64,000 bases of DNA from Sphingomonas sp. (GCF_019635515.1 NZ_JAHBZI010000001.1:2356001-2420000), one strand, 5' to 3'; numbered from the stretch's first letter, positions 1-9,574 are shown. The notes: generated by a model not told the origin, from the sequence alone. Numbers and translations are program-made.

Positions 1-1368
1 GCCGTTCTTTTGCTCGCCCGGATTGTTCGGAATGCCGTTCACCGGCTGACCGTCCGCACCGAGGATATAATAAGCCGGGTCGAGCGTCGTCTGCCAGTGC
101 GTCGCGTCGGTCCAGTTGGCGTTGCCGGCCAGCGACGAGACGTAGTGATACGGGTTGTTCTGCGCGATCCAGTCCCAGTAGAGATACAGCGGCTGATAGA
201 AGCTGACGGTGCCGTAGCTGTTGGCGGGCTGGCCGTTAAAGAAGCGGGTATAACCGCCCGACAGCACGCCGATGACGAGCTGGCGCGTGAAGTTCTGCAG
301 GATCAGCGGGCCGCCCGAATCGCCCTGTGAAGTGATACCTTCCAGCGACGGACCACCATTGGCGCCGGCACGAGCATTGTCACGGAAGGCGTTGAAATCG
401 AACGCGCTCGGCGCGACACCGGTGCCGCGGCGCGGATCGTCGAAATCCATGAAATAGAGATTCTGTTTCAGACCGTTCGGCGCGCCGCCGAAGAGGAAAC
501 CTTCGAACTTCTCCAGATCGGTAAGCGCGCCGATGATGTTTTCGGCGGCGCGGCGACGGAAGTCGCTCGTGCCCGCGGTGCCACCTTCGCCGGTGCCGTT
601 ATTGCCATAACCGACAATGCCGACATTGAAGCCGGTGCCAGCCGCGCCGATTGTGCCGGTGTTGGTGAGCGGCGAGAAAAGCAGTGCCCAGGTCGGAATG
701 TTCGCTGCGGGCGTGTCGAGCGTCGCCATGGCGACGTCACCGTAAAGAAAGCCCCGCGCCTCCGGCTCGAGCGAATATGGATTATAGACCACCTGATTGG
801 CGTTGTAGAACGCCTGGGCGATGTTGGTCTGATACTTGCCGGCGCCGCCGGTTCCGCCGAGCAGCCAGCGCACCAGTTCGTCGGTCTGGCCGGCAGCGTT
901 GGCGCGGGTATTGGTTTCGAAGCCAAAGCCGATCGCGGTGCCGCCCGAATTGGCGCCATATGAGGTTGCCGCGGCGGTGTTCACGCAGTGCGCCGCGAAG
1001 ATCACGGTACGCGGATTGATCAGCGTGCTGGTGCACAGGCCAACAAAGCCACCGCCCTGATCCGTGATCATCTGGCCAATGCCGGTGATGTTTACCGGAT
1101 CGCGCGCCGTGGTCGGCGTACCGGGATTGGCGATGAGGATTTCGGGATCCGCCTCGGTGACCTGGATCCGGCCGTCGCCTTGCGATTCGAGCAAGGCGCC
1201 GTCGATGTCGATGCGCGGGGTATCGCCCTGCGCGGCGAGTTCACCCGAGGTCGGGCGGTCGATGCCGGCGTCCTGCGCAAAGGCCGTGCCCGCCATCGTC
1301 AGGCTCATGCCCGCGACAGATGCCAACAGCGCGGCGCGCATGACGCGCGGTTTGCGAATGATCTTCAT
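1..1368 (-). CDS. Trypsin-like (S1) secreted serine protease, partial at window edge
   Basis: 456 residues are visible and the C-terminus runs off the window. An N-terminal signal peptide of about 31 residues ends at AFA/QD. The S1 catalytic triad is readable: His127 in FAAHC, Asp211 in YGDVAM, Ser351 in GDSGGP. After the protease domain, a Trp/Asn-rich stretch (NWTDATHW) resembles the passenger repeats of sphingomonad autotransporters, so a beta-barrel may lie beyond the edge; this is inference. The start ATG is preceded by GAGGGG. It lies downstream of galU on the same strand but is separated by a plus-strand gene, so it is probably transcribed alone. The protease class is certain; substrate and secretion route are not. 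Confidence 0.88.
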   Translation of the reverse strand, partial: MKIIRKPRVMRAALLASVAGMSLTMAGTAFAQDAGIDRPTSGELAAQGDTPRIDIDGALLESQGDGRIQVTEADPEILIANPGTPTTARDPVNITGIGQMITDQGGGFVGLCTSTLINPRTVIFAAHCVNTAAATSYGANSGGTAIGFGFETNTRANAAGQTDELVRWLLGGTGGAGKYQTNIAQAFYNANQVVYNPYSLEPEARGFLYGDVAMATLDTPAANIPTWALLFSPLTNTGTIGAAGTGFNVGIVGYGNNGTGEGGTAGTSDFRRRAAENIIGALTDLEKFEGFLFGGAPNGLKQNLYFMDFDDPRRGTGVAPSAFDFNAFRDNARAGANGGPSLEGITSQGDSGGPLILQNFTRQLVIGVLSGGYTRFFNGQPANSYGTVSFYQPLYLYWDWIAQNNPYHYVSSLAGNANWTDATHWQTTLDPAYYILGADGQPVNGIPNNPGEQKNG

Positions 1369-1500
1369 GATGTGCCCCTCATGTCTCGGGATGATTCCCG
1401 ATCGTATATTCGTTGTGCATCCACGCTATGCCTCTGGATACGTGCGTCAAGTATCTTCCCGCCAAACGAACATAGTTTGAGTGACTTCAGGGGAATTGGT

Positions 1501-1863
1501 GTGGATGAATTGCAACATTACCGTAGAACACTTGCATTCGGCCAACGGTTTGAGCCGTTTCGCGGGTTGCGGCCCGCCCTACTGATAGACCGCGTGATGC
1601 CCGGCATATTCAGTTCGATCTTCGGAGCCGATGCCATCGAAGGGCCCAGCGAAAACATGGGCCATGCTTATGTTTCGCCGAACGATTCCTTCGACGACGA
1701 TAATGACGGTACGCAGAGCGCGCTGAGCTTCGGCCGCATGCCCGACCACCATGAGGATGGTGGCGTACAGGGCAGGGGCGACACGCCCAGCGCGACTCCG
1801 GAGCCGCCGACCAATGCCTATATCGAGGATCAGTCCAGCGGCGCTGATGCGTCCGCCTTCTAG
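1501..1863 (+). CDS. Small acidic hypothetical protein (GTG start)
   Basis: A 120-codon frame starting at GTG with AGGGGA six bases upstream. From about residue 33 it is Asp/Gly/Ser/Pro-rich and acidic, with no signal peptide, membrane segment or recognised domain. Support: third codon positions are clearly more GC-rich than first positions in the second half, and the stop lies only 7 bases before the convergent galU stop, so the frame fits the gap without overlap. Against it: the first 30 codons have poorer codon use, so the true start could be the ATG at 1597 (88 residues). The frame stays open further upstream, antisense to the protease, but that part looks non-coding. Function unknown. 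Confidence 0.4.
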   Translation: MDELQHYRRTLAFGQRFEPFRGLRPALLIDRVMPGIFSSIFGADAIEGPSENMGHAYVSPNDSFDDDNDGTQSALSFGRMPDHHEDGGVQGRGDTPSATPEPPTNAYIEDQSSGADASAF

Positions 1864-1870
1864 AAGATAC

Positions 1871-2740
1871 TCAACCGCAATGTTGCGCGACGAACGCACG
1901 CACTGCGGGCGCGATATCCTCACGGCCTAGCGCGACGGCGATATTGGCCTGGATAAAGCCAGCTTTGTCACCGCAATCATAGCGGACACCGTCGAAGGTG
2001 AGCCCGTGGAACGGCTGCTCGCCGATCATTCGCGCCATCGCATCGGTAAGCTGGATCTCGCCACCGGCGCCAGCGCTCTGCCCCTCGAGTACGCGCATCA
2101 CTTCCGGCTGAAGGATGTAGCGGCCGATCACCGCCAGGTTCGAAGGTGACGTTCCCCGCGCCGGCTTTTCGACCAGCCCCTTCACCTCCGTAAGCGCGCC
2201 GTCGCGCGCGCCGGGCGTGATGATCCCGTATTTGTCGGTGGCTTCCTCCGCGACTTCCATCGCGCAGATCATGTTGCCGCCCGTTTGGTTGTAGGCATCG
2301 ACCATCTGCTTGAGGCAGCCGGGCGCCCCAAGCATGAAATCGTCGGCGAGCAGCACCGCGAAGGGCTCGTCGCCGACAATATCGCGCGCACACCACACGG
2401 CATGGCCCAAACCCATCGGCTCCTGCTGCCGGACATAGGCGACCGCGCCCGGCTTCAGGCGGGTGGCATCGAGCACTTCCAGCGACTTGCCGCGCGACGC
2501 CATTGTCGTTTCAAGCTCATAGGCGATATCGAAATGGTCCTCGATCGCCGACTTGCCGCGCCCGGTGACGAAGATCATCTGCTCGATCCCGGCCTCCAGC
2601 GCTTCATCAACCGCATATTGGATCAGCGGGCGATCCACGACCGGCAGCATTTCCTTGGGCAGCGCCTTGGTCGCGGGCAGGAAGCGCGTGCCGAGCCCCC
2701 CGACGGGAAACACGGCCTTGCGAAGCGGCTTGATCGGCAT
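1871..2740 (-). CDS. galU: UTP-glucose-1-phosphate uridylyltransferase
   Basis: Makes UDP-glucose from UTP and glucose-1-phosphate, a precursor for surface polysaccharides and the substrate of Ugd, encoded later in this window. At 289 aa it has the normal GalU length. The nucleotide-binding signature GGLGTRFLPATKALPKEM is at residues 14-31, followed by the VDRPLIQYAVDEA and LLADDF motifs typical of the family. The start is preceded by GAGAGAAAAGAAA. It sits between two secreted-protease genes on the same strand, outside the main polysaccharide block. Family assignment is firm. Confidence 0.97.
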   Translation of the reverse strand: MPIKPLRKAVFPVGGLGTRFLPATKALPKEMLPVVDRPLIQYAVDEALEAGIEQMIFVTGRGKSAIEDHFDIAYELETTMASRGKSLEVLDATRLKPGAVAYVRQQEPMGLGHAVWCARDIVGDEPFAVLLADDFMLGAPGCLKQMVDAYNQTGGNMICAMEVAEEATDKYGIITPGARDGALTEVKGLVEKPARGTSPSNLAVIGRYILQPEVMRVLEGQSAGAGGEIQLTDAMARMIGEQPFHGLTFDGVRYDCGDKAGFIQANIAVALGREDIAPAVRAFVAQHCG

Positions 2741-2806
2741 TTTCTTTTCTCTCGGAATCTTGCGCGGCGCTTAGACGCGACGGGCGTCCCGCGCAATTCG
2801 TTCGAC

Positions 2807-5161
2807 CTAGAAGTCGAAATTGAGCCGCACCGCAGCGCCGCGATCGACAGGCAGCGTCGCGAAATTGCCCGGCTGGCGACGCAGGAACAGATTACCGCTG
2901 ACATCGCCGCCGAGGAACGGCCAGCCATAGGCCAGCTCGAAATCCATTTCACGCCCGGCGGGAGCGAGATTGATGCGGCTAATGTTCCAGCTATCGACGC
3001 TCTCGCTATAATAATCCCAGCCGCCCGGCAGCCGCAGATCGATCCCGCCGCTGGCGATCCGCAACGGCTGGGCGATGCGGATGCCGAAGCGGTCTTCGGC
3101 GAACAGCAGACCGGCCTTGCCGAGATCGACGGCAAAGCCATTGGTGCGGATCAGGCCCGAGCCCTCGACCCCGCCGCGCAGCCGCGCATTGGTCCAGCCC
3201 TGACGCATCGATCCACCGAGGCTCCAGCCATCGCCGATGTCGTAGCGCGCGGCCACATCGAGGAAGAGGCTGTCGGCACGTGCCGCACCCAGCGCGCCCG
3301 AAAAGCGCGCGCCGAGCAGGGTGTCGGATTCGTCGAGGTGGGTGAGGCTAACGCCAGTGCGCAAACCGCCAAAGCTCCGGTCCACACCGAGCGTGGTGCG
3401 CGCATAGCCGAACCGTTCGGCCCTGCGCCGGAGCGCGGCGAACGGGGTGTCTCGCCGCGCAAGCACGTCACCGGCTTCCTCGCCCAATGTGAAGGCCCAC
3501 GGCCCGAACTGGCGGCGAACCGCGAACGCGCCCTTCACATCGACATCGAAGCCGGAACTATGGATCGGATCGCGCGCGACGAGGAAGGCCGGTTCCGGAC
3601 GACCGGCAAGCCGCGCCGACAAGGTTCCCGTGCTTTCGGATGCGCCGATCGCGAACTGCGCCCTGCTTCCCAGCCGCGCCACGACCGAGCCGGCAAGCAA
3701 TTTCGCGCCCGAGGCATCCTCGCTGCCGATGCCCAATCGCTCGATCCGCACCGAGTCCCGCGTCGGCACCAGCGACACCGCCACCTTCATGTCGTTGACG
3801 CCCACCGAGAAGCTGCGCTGGCGCGACGCCATCAACTGCGGCAATTGCCGCGCCGGTCCCTGACGCTGGATGGTGCGGGCAAGATCGGTGGCGAACGCCC
3901 GGTTGAACCCGTCGAGGATCACAGCGCCCAGCGCACCTTGCCGCGCATCGCCCATCGGCGCCGACAGCGCCGCGCTGAAATTGTCCGAAGTCGGCGCGCG
4001 CGATCCGGCGAGCGACGTCGTGCCGACCGGCTGGAAGGCCCGTGTCAGATCGAGGATGCCGCGGCCATAAATCGGATCGGTGCCCGCCGCGCCCGCATCG
4101 CGCGCGGTGGTCAGCAGCAACTGCACGATCTGGGCGCCGGTAAGATTGGGGAACGCCTGGGCCAGCAAGGCGACCGCTCCAGCAATCTGCGGCGCGGAGA
4201 AAGAAGTGCCAGACCACAGAAACGGCACGTTGTTCTCATCGGGGGCGCGAACACGTTCGCCGACCGCGGCGAGATAGACCTGCGCGCTGGTGCCTGCCCG
4301 GTTCGAGAAATTGGAGATCACATCGTTGCTGTCGACCGATCCGGCGATGATGATCAACCCGCGCGACACCGCCGGATCGGTGGCCGGTGCGGTGAACGCA
4401 TCGGGATTGGCCGCTCCCGGCCCATCATTGCCCGCGGACATGACGATCACGATTCCCGCCGTAGTGGCGCGGTCGATCGCCTGGATCAAATTGGCATTGG
4501 GCGCCGAGCCACCCAGCGAGATGTTGACGACACGCGCGCCGCCGGTGCGCGCGGCATCGAGCCCCGCCGCGATCGCTCCATCGCTGAACGAGCAGCCGCC
4601 ATCGTCGGCCGTGGTGCTCGCGGTCTTGCAACTGCCCGGACTGTCAGCCCGCGCGATGATCAGTTGCGCGTCGAACGCGACGCCATGCGTGCCAGCATCG
4701 TTGCGCCGCCCGGCTATCGTGAACGCAACCGCGGTGCCGTGTCCGCCTTCATCGTCAATCGTCGTATTCCCTGCGGTGCTGCGCGAAGAACTGAGAATCC
4801 GGCAGGTGCCGGTGCCAATCCCGCCCGAACAATCGCCGAACTCCTCACTCTGCAGATCGATACCAGAATCGACGATGCCGACGCGAATGCCAGAGCCCGT
4901 ACCGCCGCGATTATAGGCGACGAGCGCATTCATCGAGACCGCGCCGGCGGTGGCGCGATACTCATTGGTGTCGTAATTTGCCGTGGGCGTGGGTGTTGGC
5001 GACGGAACTGGTGTCGGTGTGGGAGCCGGGGCAGGCGTCGGCGCGGGCGCCGGTGAGGAATTGACGCCCCCGCCTCCCCCGCCCCCGCTACAGGCGACGG
5101 CAAGGAGAAGGGCGCCCAGCGCGGTGGACCGGCTCAGCGTAGCGCGAAATTGCCCGCCCAT
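2807..5161 (-). CDS. Subtilisin-like (S8) serine protease lipoprotein, probable autotransporter
   Basis: 784 aa. The N-terminus has a lipoprotein-type signal (LLLAVAC, Cys24), then a Gly run and a Pro/Ala/Thr linker to about residue 60. The subtilisin domain follows, with Asp98 (GIVDSGID), His141 (GGHGTAV), oxyanion Asn245 (SAGND) and Ser320 (SGTSFSAP). The last 400 residues are rich in alternating beta-strand sequence and end in an aromatic residue (NFDF), as in outer-membrane beta-barrel or autotransporter C-termini. The start is supported by AGGGG five bases upstream and by a TATAAT hexamer about 32 bases upstream. Likely displayed on or released from the cell surface. Substrate unknown. 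Confidence 0.9.
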   Translation of the reverse strand: MGGQFRATLSRSTALGALLLAVACSGGGGGGGVNSSPAPAPTPAPAPTPTPVPSPTPTPTANYDTNEYRATAGAVSMNALVAYNRGGTGSGIRVGIVDSGIDLQSEEFGDCSGGIGTGTCRILSSSRSTAGNTTIDDEGGHGTAVAFTIAGRRNDAGTHGVAFDAQLIIARADSPGSCKTASTTADDGGCSFSDGAIAAGLDAARTGGARVVNISLGGSAPNANLIQAIDRATTAGIVIVMSAGNDGPGAANPDAFTAPATDPAVSRGLIIIAGSVDSNDVISNFSNRAGTSAQVYLAAVGERVRAPDENNVPFLWSGTSFSAPQIAGAVALLAQAFPNLTGAQIVQLLLTTARDAGAAGTDPIYGRGILDLTRAFQPVGTTSLAGSRAPTSDNFSAALSAPMGDARQGALGAVILDGFNRAFATDLARTIQRQGPARQLPQLMASRQRSFSVGVNDMKVAVSLVPTRDSVRIERLGIGSEDASGAKLLAGSVVARLGSRAQFAIGASESTGTLSARLAGRPEPAFLVARDPIHSSGFDVDVKGAFAVRRQFGPWAFTLGEEAGDVLARRDTPFAALRRRAERFGYARTTLGVDRSFGGLRTGVSLTHLDESDTLLGARFSGALGAARADSLFLDVAARYDIGDGWSLGGSMRQGWTNARLRGGVEGSGLIRTNGFAVDLGKAGLLFAEDRFGIRIAQPLRIASGGIDLRLPGGWDYYSESVDSWNISRINLAPAGREMDFELAYGWPFLGGDVSGNLFLRRQPGNFATLPVDRGAAVRLNFDF

Positions 5162-5192
5162 CTTGCCCCTCTCAGATATGCGAAATCCCGCA

Positions 5193-5198
5193 ATTATA
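5193..5198 (-). promoter_or_regulatory. Candidate -10 element (TATAAT) for the S8 protease gene
   Basis: A perfect TATAAT on the minus strand about 32 bases before the protease start, in the divergent spacer shared with wecB. No good -35 hexamer is seen at 16-18 bases, so this could be an activated promoter or a chance AT-rich match. Confidence 0.35.
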
Positions 5199-5346
5199 TT
5201 TTTCAGTCGTTAGTGCGGCTTAACAGCAATGACGAGCTTCGAAATCACCATTCCGGTCGTGTCGGCACCGCCACAAGATGCCTCGGCGGCGGTTGTGTCA
5301 ATCGGTCAATTCGCGGCCGCTAACCACTCGGTGAGAGGATCGCGCT

Positions 5347-6483
5347 ATGAAGGTTGCCATGAAACGCATCCTTCTGGTCTTCGGCACTCGCCCCGAGGCG
5401 ATCAAATTGTTCCCGGTCGCACGCGCCTTGGCCGAGGTGCCCGGACTTGAAGTCCGTACCTGCGTCACCGCACAGCACCGCGGACTGCTCGACCAAGTGC
5501 TCAATATCGCCGGCCTCAAGCCAGACATCGACCTCGACCTGATGGAGCCGGGCCAGACGCTCGACCAGCTCACCGCACGGTTGCTCACCGGTCTTGGCGG
5601 GGTGATGGATTCCGAAAAGCCCGATCGGGTGATCGTCCAGGGCGACACCGCCACCGCGATGGTCGGCGCGCTCGCGGCCTATTACCGCAAGGTGCCGGTC
5701 AGCCATGTCGAGGCGGGGCTGCGTTCGGGCGACATCTACCAGCCCTGGCCCGAGGAAGTGAACCGCCGGATGGTCGCGCCGATTGCCGACCAGCATTTCG
5801 CGCCGACCGAAACCGCCGCCGCGGCACTCAAGCGCGAGAACATCGATCCTGCGACGATCCACATCACCGGCAACACCGTGATCGACGCGTTGCTCGCCAC
5901 CCAGGCGCGGATCGCCGACGATCCCTCGATGGCGGCCGGCCTCGATGAGCTAGCCGCGCGCTTCGCCGGCAAGCGTCTCGTCCTCGTCACTACCCATCGC
6001 CGCGAGAATTTCGGGGACGGCATGGAAAACATCGCCCGCGCATTGGGCCGCATCGCCGATCGCGACGACGTCGCGATTCTGTTCCCGATGCACCCCAATC
6101 CCAATGTCGTCGCCGCGATGAAGGCGGTGTTGGGCGACCGGCCAAACATCGCCCGCATCGACCCGCTCGATTACTCGCATTTCATCCGCGCGCTGGGCAT
6201 GTGCGAGATCGTGCTCAGCGATTCGGGTGGAGTACAGGAGGAGGCCCCTGCCCTCGGCAAGCCCGTGCTCGTGATGCGCGAGACCACCGAACGCCCCGAA
6301 GGAGTGGAAGCCGGCACCGCGAAACTGGTGGGCACCGACGAAATGCGGATCGTCGCGGAGATGTCCAAGTTGCTGGACGACCCCGCCGCTTATTCTGCGA
6401 TGGCACGCGCGCATAATCCTTTCGGCGATGGTCATGCCTCAGCCCGGATTGCAAAGATCGTCGCGAGCGGCTTCGGACTCTGA
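5347..6483 (+). CDS. wecB: UDP-N-acetylglucosamine 2-epimerase, non-hydrolysing (copy 1)
   Basis: 378 aa. Interconverts UDP-GlcNAc and UDP-ManNAc, or in WbpI-type members a 2,3-diacetamido uronic derivative. Family motifs: FGTRPEAIKLFP near the N-terminus, THRRENFGDG in the middle and SDSGGVQEEAP near residue 295. The start at 5347 has AGAGG eight bases upstream; a second ATG at 5362 is possible. An 81-bp gap separates it from a nucleotide-sugar dehydrogenase, so the two probably form an operon. A second, clearly different WecB is encoded at 34174-35316, so this copy may serve a separate sugar or act in a WbpI-like step. Substrate cannot be fixed from sequence alone. Confidence 0.93.
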   Translation: MKVAMKRILLVFGTRPEAIKLFPVARALAEVPGLEVRTCVTAQHRGLLDQVLNIAGLKPDIDLDLMEPGQTLDQLTARLLTGLGGVMDSEKPDRVIVQGDTATAMVGALAAYYRKVPVSHVEAGLRSGDIYQPWPEEVNRRMVAPIADQHFAPTETAAAALKRENIDPATIHITGNTVIDALLATQARIADDPSMAAGLDELAARFAGKRLVLVTTHRRENFGDGMENIARALGRIADRDDVAILFPMHPNPNVVAAMKAVLGDRPNIARIDPLDYSHFIRALGMCEIVLSDSGGVQEEAPALGKPVLVMRETTERPEGVEAGTAKLVGTDEMRIVAEMSKLLDDPAAYSAMARAHNPFGDGHASARIAKIVASGFGL

Positions 6484-6564
6484 CACCCCGCATTATCGAA
6501 ACTGAAACCCCTGTGGGGCGAAGATGCGCGCCAACTGGCACCAACACGCTGACGCGGGGACTTT

Positions 6565-7911
6565 ATGAGCATCGAATGGCCCGTCCATGGGCTGAAGCTT
6601 CAGGCGCGGATCGAGAGTGGCGACGCGCTGATCGGCGTTATCGGCATGGGATATGTCGGGCTGCCGCTCGCGATCTCTTTCGGCGAGGCGAAGTGCCCGG
6701 TGCTCGCCTTTGACGTCGATGCGGCGAAGATCGAGGCGCTCGAACAAGGCCGCAGCTATATCAAGCACGTGGACGGATCGCGCATCGCGGCACTGGTGGA
6801 ATCGGGCAAGCTCGCGGCCACCGCCGATCTCTCGCGCCTGTCCGAACCCGATGTGATCGTGATCTGCGTTCCCACACCGCTATCGCGCCATCTCGAGCCC
6901 GATCTAAAATATGTCGAGACCACCACGCAGGCGATCGCGGAGACGCTGCGCAAGGGCCAGATCGTCATCCTCGAATCGACTACTTACCCCGGCACCACCC
7001 GCGAAGTGATGCAGCCGATCCTGGAAGCCAACGGGCTGGTCGCAGGCCGTGACTTCTATCTCGCCTACTCGCCGGAACGCGAGGATCCAGGAAATCCGAC
7101 CTTCTCGACCACCAAGATCCCCAAGGTCGTCGGCGCCGACGATCCAATTTCCGCAACGCTGGCGCTGGCGCTCTACAAGCATATCGTGCCGCAGACGATC
7201 GCGGTCTCGTCCGCCGCGACAGCCGAGGCGGTGAAGATCACCGAGAATGTCTTCCGCGCGGTCAACATCGCTTTGGTCAACGAATTGAAGCTGATCTTCA
7301 CGGCGATGGATATCGACGTGTGGGAAGTGATCGACGCGGCCAAATCCAAGCCGTTCGGGTTCATGCCCTTCTATCCGGGGCCAGGCCTGGGCGGGCACTG
7401 CATCCCGATTGACCCCTTCTACCTCACCTGGAAGGCGCGCGAGTTCGGCCAGCACACCAGGTTCATCGAACTGGCCGGCCAGATCAACGCGGACATGCCG
7501 CAACATGTCGTGCGGGTGCTGGCCGACACGCTCGACGCGGGCTTCGGCCGCGGCCTGCGCGGCGCGCGGGTGCTGGTGATGGGCGTCGCCTACAAGAAGA
7601 ACGTCGAGGACATTCGCGAGAGCCCGTCGCTGCGCCTGATGGAGATGATCGAAGCGCGCGGCGCCACCGCCGATTTCCACGACCCGCACGTTGCCGCGAT
7701 CGACAATACCCGCGAGCACCCGACTCTCAATTTCCGCAAGAGTATCGCGTTCGATCCTGCTGAAATCGCAGAATATGATGCGGTGCTGATCGCCACCGAT
7801 CACGATGCCATCGACTATCCCGCCTTGGCCCGGTCCGCCCGGCTGATCGTCGACACCCGCAACGCCTGTGGCAAGGCGGGCGTCACCGCGCCGCACATCG
7901 TGCGCGCCTGA
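6565..7911 (+). CDS. UDP-N-acetyl-hexosamine 6-dehydrogenase (WbpA-like)
   Basis: 448 aa, a member of the UDP-glucose/GDP-mannose dehydrogenase superfamily. Such enzymes oxidise C6 of a UDP-sugar to the uronic acid using two NAD. A Rossmann motif VIGMGYVGLPLAIS sits near residues 29-42, and the active-site segment FYPGPGLGGHCIPIDPF carries the catalytic Cys. The GFMPFYPGPGLGGHCIPID form is the one I associate with the WbpA/WbpO branch (UDP-GlcNAc or UDP-GalNAc as substrate) rather than WecC. It pairs with the wecB copy upstream and contrasts with the WecC at 32936-34177. Branch assignment is from memory of family motifs, so it is probable rather than proven. Confidence 0.9.
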   Translation: MSIEWPVHGLKLQARIESGDALIGVIGMGYVGLPLAISFGEAKCPVLAFDVDAAKIEALEQGRSYIKHVDGSRIAALVESGKLAATADLSRLSEPDVIVICVPTPLSRHLEPDLKYVETTTQAIAETLRKGQIVILESTTYPGTTREVMQPILEANGLVAGRDFYLAYSPEREDPGNPTFSTTKIPKVVGADDPISATLALALYKHIVPQTIAVSSAATAEAVKITENVFRAVNIALVNELKLIFTAMDIDVWEVIDAAKSKPFGFMPFYPGPGLGGHCIPIDPFYLTWKAREFGQHTRFIELAGQINADMPQHVVRVLADTLDAGFGRGLRGARVLVMGVAYKKNVEDIRESPSLRLMEMIEARGATADFHDPHVAAIDNTREHPTLNFRKSIAFDPAEIAEYDAVLIATDHDAIDYPALARSARLIVDTRNACGKAGVTAPHIVRA

Positions 7912-7954
7912 TCGGTAATCTGGCGACGGCCACCGCTTCGCGGTTGCCTCGCAG

Positions 7955-9574
7955 GTGCCGCTCGGGCAATGCTGGCGCGTGCCTCAGCAAACCTCTCCAA
8001 CCTATGGACGGCGGCTGATCCTCGGCGGGATCGCCGCAGGCGGGCTGGTCATTCTCCAACGCTCGGCCGGGCGCAGCCAGGCGGTGGCCGAGCATATTAT
8101 CGCGGTCAGGGATTTCGGTGCGGTCAAGGATCCGGCGGTAGACAATACCGCCGCCATCCAGCGCGCGATCGAGCATCACAAGACGCTGCCCGCCGAGCAA
8201 AGGAGCCGCGCGGTGATCGTCCTCGACGGTACCTATGCGGTGACCCAGCTGATCGGCACCCAGGCGAATAGCGGGCTGACCATACGCAACGGCACGCTGG
8301 TCCGCCGGCCAGGCCGCGGTCCGGGCGCAAATGCCCTGCTGAGCTTCCGGCAGGAGCCGGGTTCGTCGGCGCCGCTGGAAAATATCACCGTCGCCGACCT
8401 GACCTTCGTCGCCAACGCCCAATATACGGCCGCGGATATCGAGGATGTGCGCGATACCGCCGCCAATCTGCAAAACGGCCAATATTGCAATGGCGTCGAG
8501 TTCTTCAGCCAGCATCGCGACCCCACCCTTCGCAAGGTGCGCAATTGCCAGGCGCTGCGGATCAGCGGCAAGCGGTTGGGCAAATCGGTGGTGATCTTCG
8601 ACGAGCCGGAAAATTGTGTCGTGAAGCAGGTCCGGGCCGAACAATGCCTCGGCCATGCCGTTGCCGTCTCGGCGATTTCCGATCATCGCCGCTGGCCCGC
8701 GGCGCGCAGGCTCTCGATCGATATCGATGAGGTGACCGGCGCCGATACGATGACCCTGCTCGATCTGTCGGCGATCACCGATTACAACAACGCCGATCGC
8801 GGCCGCGCCGGCGCCCGCGTCCGCAATCTTTCCGGCAAGCGCATCCGCGGCTGCAGCAAGGTCAGCGGCGTATGGGATATCGATCTCGACGGCGTCGATG
8901 TCGACAATAGCGGCATGCAGTTCCGCAAATGGGGCGCGATCAATCTCGTCGCGCGCGATTACGGGGCGATGACGGTGGCGAATGTCACTGCGCGCAACAT
9001 GCGCGCCGCGGTCCTTGGCAATGTCTACAGCCAGCCAACCACCCTTCGACTTGCCAACATCACCGCGATCGATTGCAACGAAGGCGTCAATGTGATGGCC
9101 GAAACGGTGATGATCACCAACTTGACCACCGATAACACCTATGCGCCGATCGCCGTTTCGAGTGCGAACCAGGTGGTCGTCGTCGATGGCTTCAGCTTCA
9201 AGCGGATTTCGCGGCAGACCTATATCGCCACCAACGGCATGCCCGAATATGGCATTCAGAGCGTACCGACCAAAAGCCTCGTCCTCCAGCGCGGCCGGAT
9301 CGAAAATCTCGGCAACGCATCGCTCGCCTATCGCGATTTCTTCATCTACGTCCCGCCGGCGGCGGCGCGCAGCGAGATCGTGATCCGCGATGTCCAGCTA
9401 TCGGGCCGCACCGCCGGCGCCTTTCAGCATTTCCTGCGCAATGACAGCCCCAACGTGACCGTGACGCTGGAGAATTTCACCTCCGCCAACGGCATGTTCA
9501 GCGATCGTGCGATCGCCAATCCGGGAAAAGGGCCGCTGGCGATCCGCACGCTTCCGGCCGTGCGCAAATGGTAG
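7955..9574 (+). CDS. Right-handed beta-helix protein, possible exported polysaccharide lyase or epimerase
   Basis: 539 aa from a GTG at 7955; an in-frame GTG at 7979 gives 531 aa, and neither has a strong ribosome site. The N-terminus has a Tat-like twin-arginine segment (YGRRLILGGIAAGGLVI). A pectate-lyase-superfamily opening follows (VRDFGAVKDPAVDNTAAIQ), as found in glycosidase/lyase beta-helices and tail spikes, then repeated short strands ending in Asn/Asp turns. It lies 43 bp after the dehydrogenase on the same strand, so it is probably co-transcribed. The fold is well supported. Action on the locus's own polymer is inferred from position only. Confidence 0.75.
   Translation: MPLGQCWRVPQQTSPTYGRRLILGGIAAGGLVILQRSAGRSQAVAEHIIAVRDFGAVKDPAVDNTAAIQRAIEHHKTLPAEQRSRAVIVLDGTYAVTQLIGTQANSGLTIRNGTLVRRPGRGPGANALLSFRQEPGSSAPLENITVADLTFVANAQYTAADIEDVRDTAANLQNGQYCNGVEFFSQHRDPTLRKVRNCQALRISGKRLGKSVVIFDEPENCVVKQVRAEQCLGHAVAVSAISDHRRWPAARRLSIDIDEVTGADTMTLLDLSAITDYNNADRGRAGARVRNLSGKRIRGCSKVSGVWDIDLDGVDVDNSGMQFRKWGAINLVARDYGAMTVANVTARNMRAAVLGNVYSQPTTLRLANITAIDCNEGVNVMAETVMITNLTTDNTYAPIAVSSANQVVVVDGFSFKRISRQTYIATNGMPEYGIQSVPTKSLVLQRGRIENLGNASLAYRDFFIYVPPAAARSEIVIRDVQLSGRTAGAFQHFLRNDSPNVTVTLENFTSANGMFSDRAIANPGKGPLAIRTLPAVRKW

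Noticed and set aside
988..1500. The upstream part of the open plus-strand frame that ends at 1863
   Set aside because: It runs antisense to the trypsin-like protease; only the part after about 1501 has coding-like composition and a ribosome site.
2741..2806. Inverted repeat TTGCGCGG...CCGCGCAA between galU and the S8 protease
   Set aside because: The arms are 8 bp but 21 bases apart with no T-run after them on the relevant strand; too weak to call a terminator.
2285..5056. A very long open frame (923 codons) on the plus strand
   Set aside because: It lies fully antisense to galU and the S8 protease, both with clear motifs. Its Arg/Ala/Gly-rich product is typical of the mirror frame of GC-rich genes.
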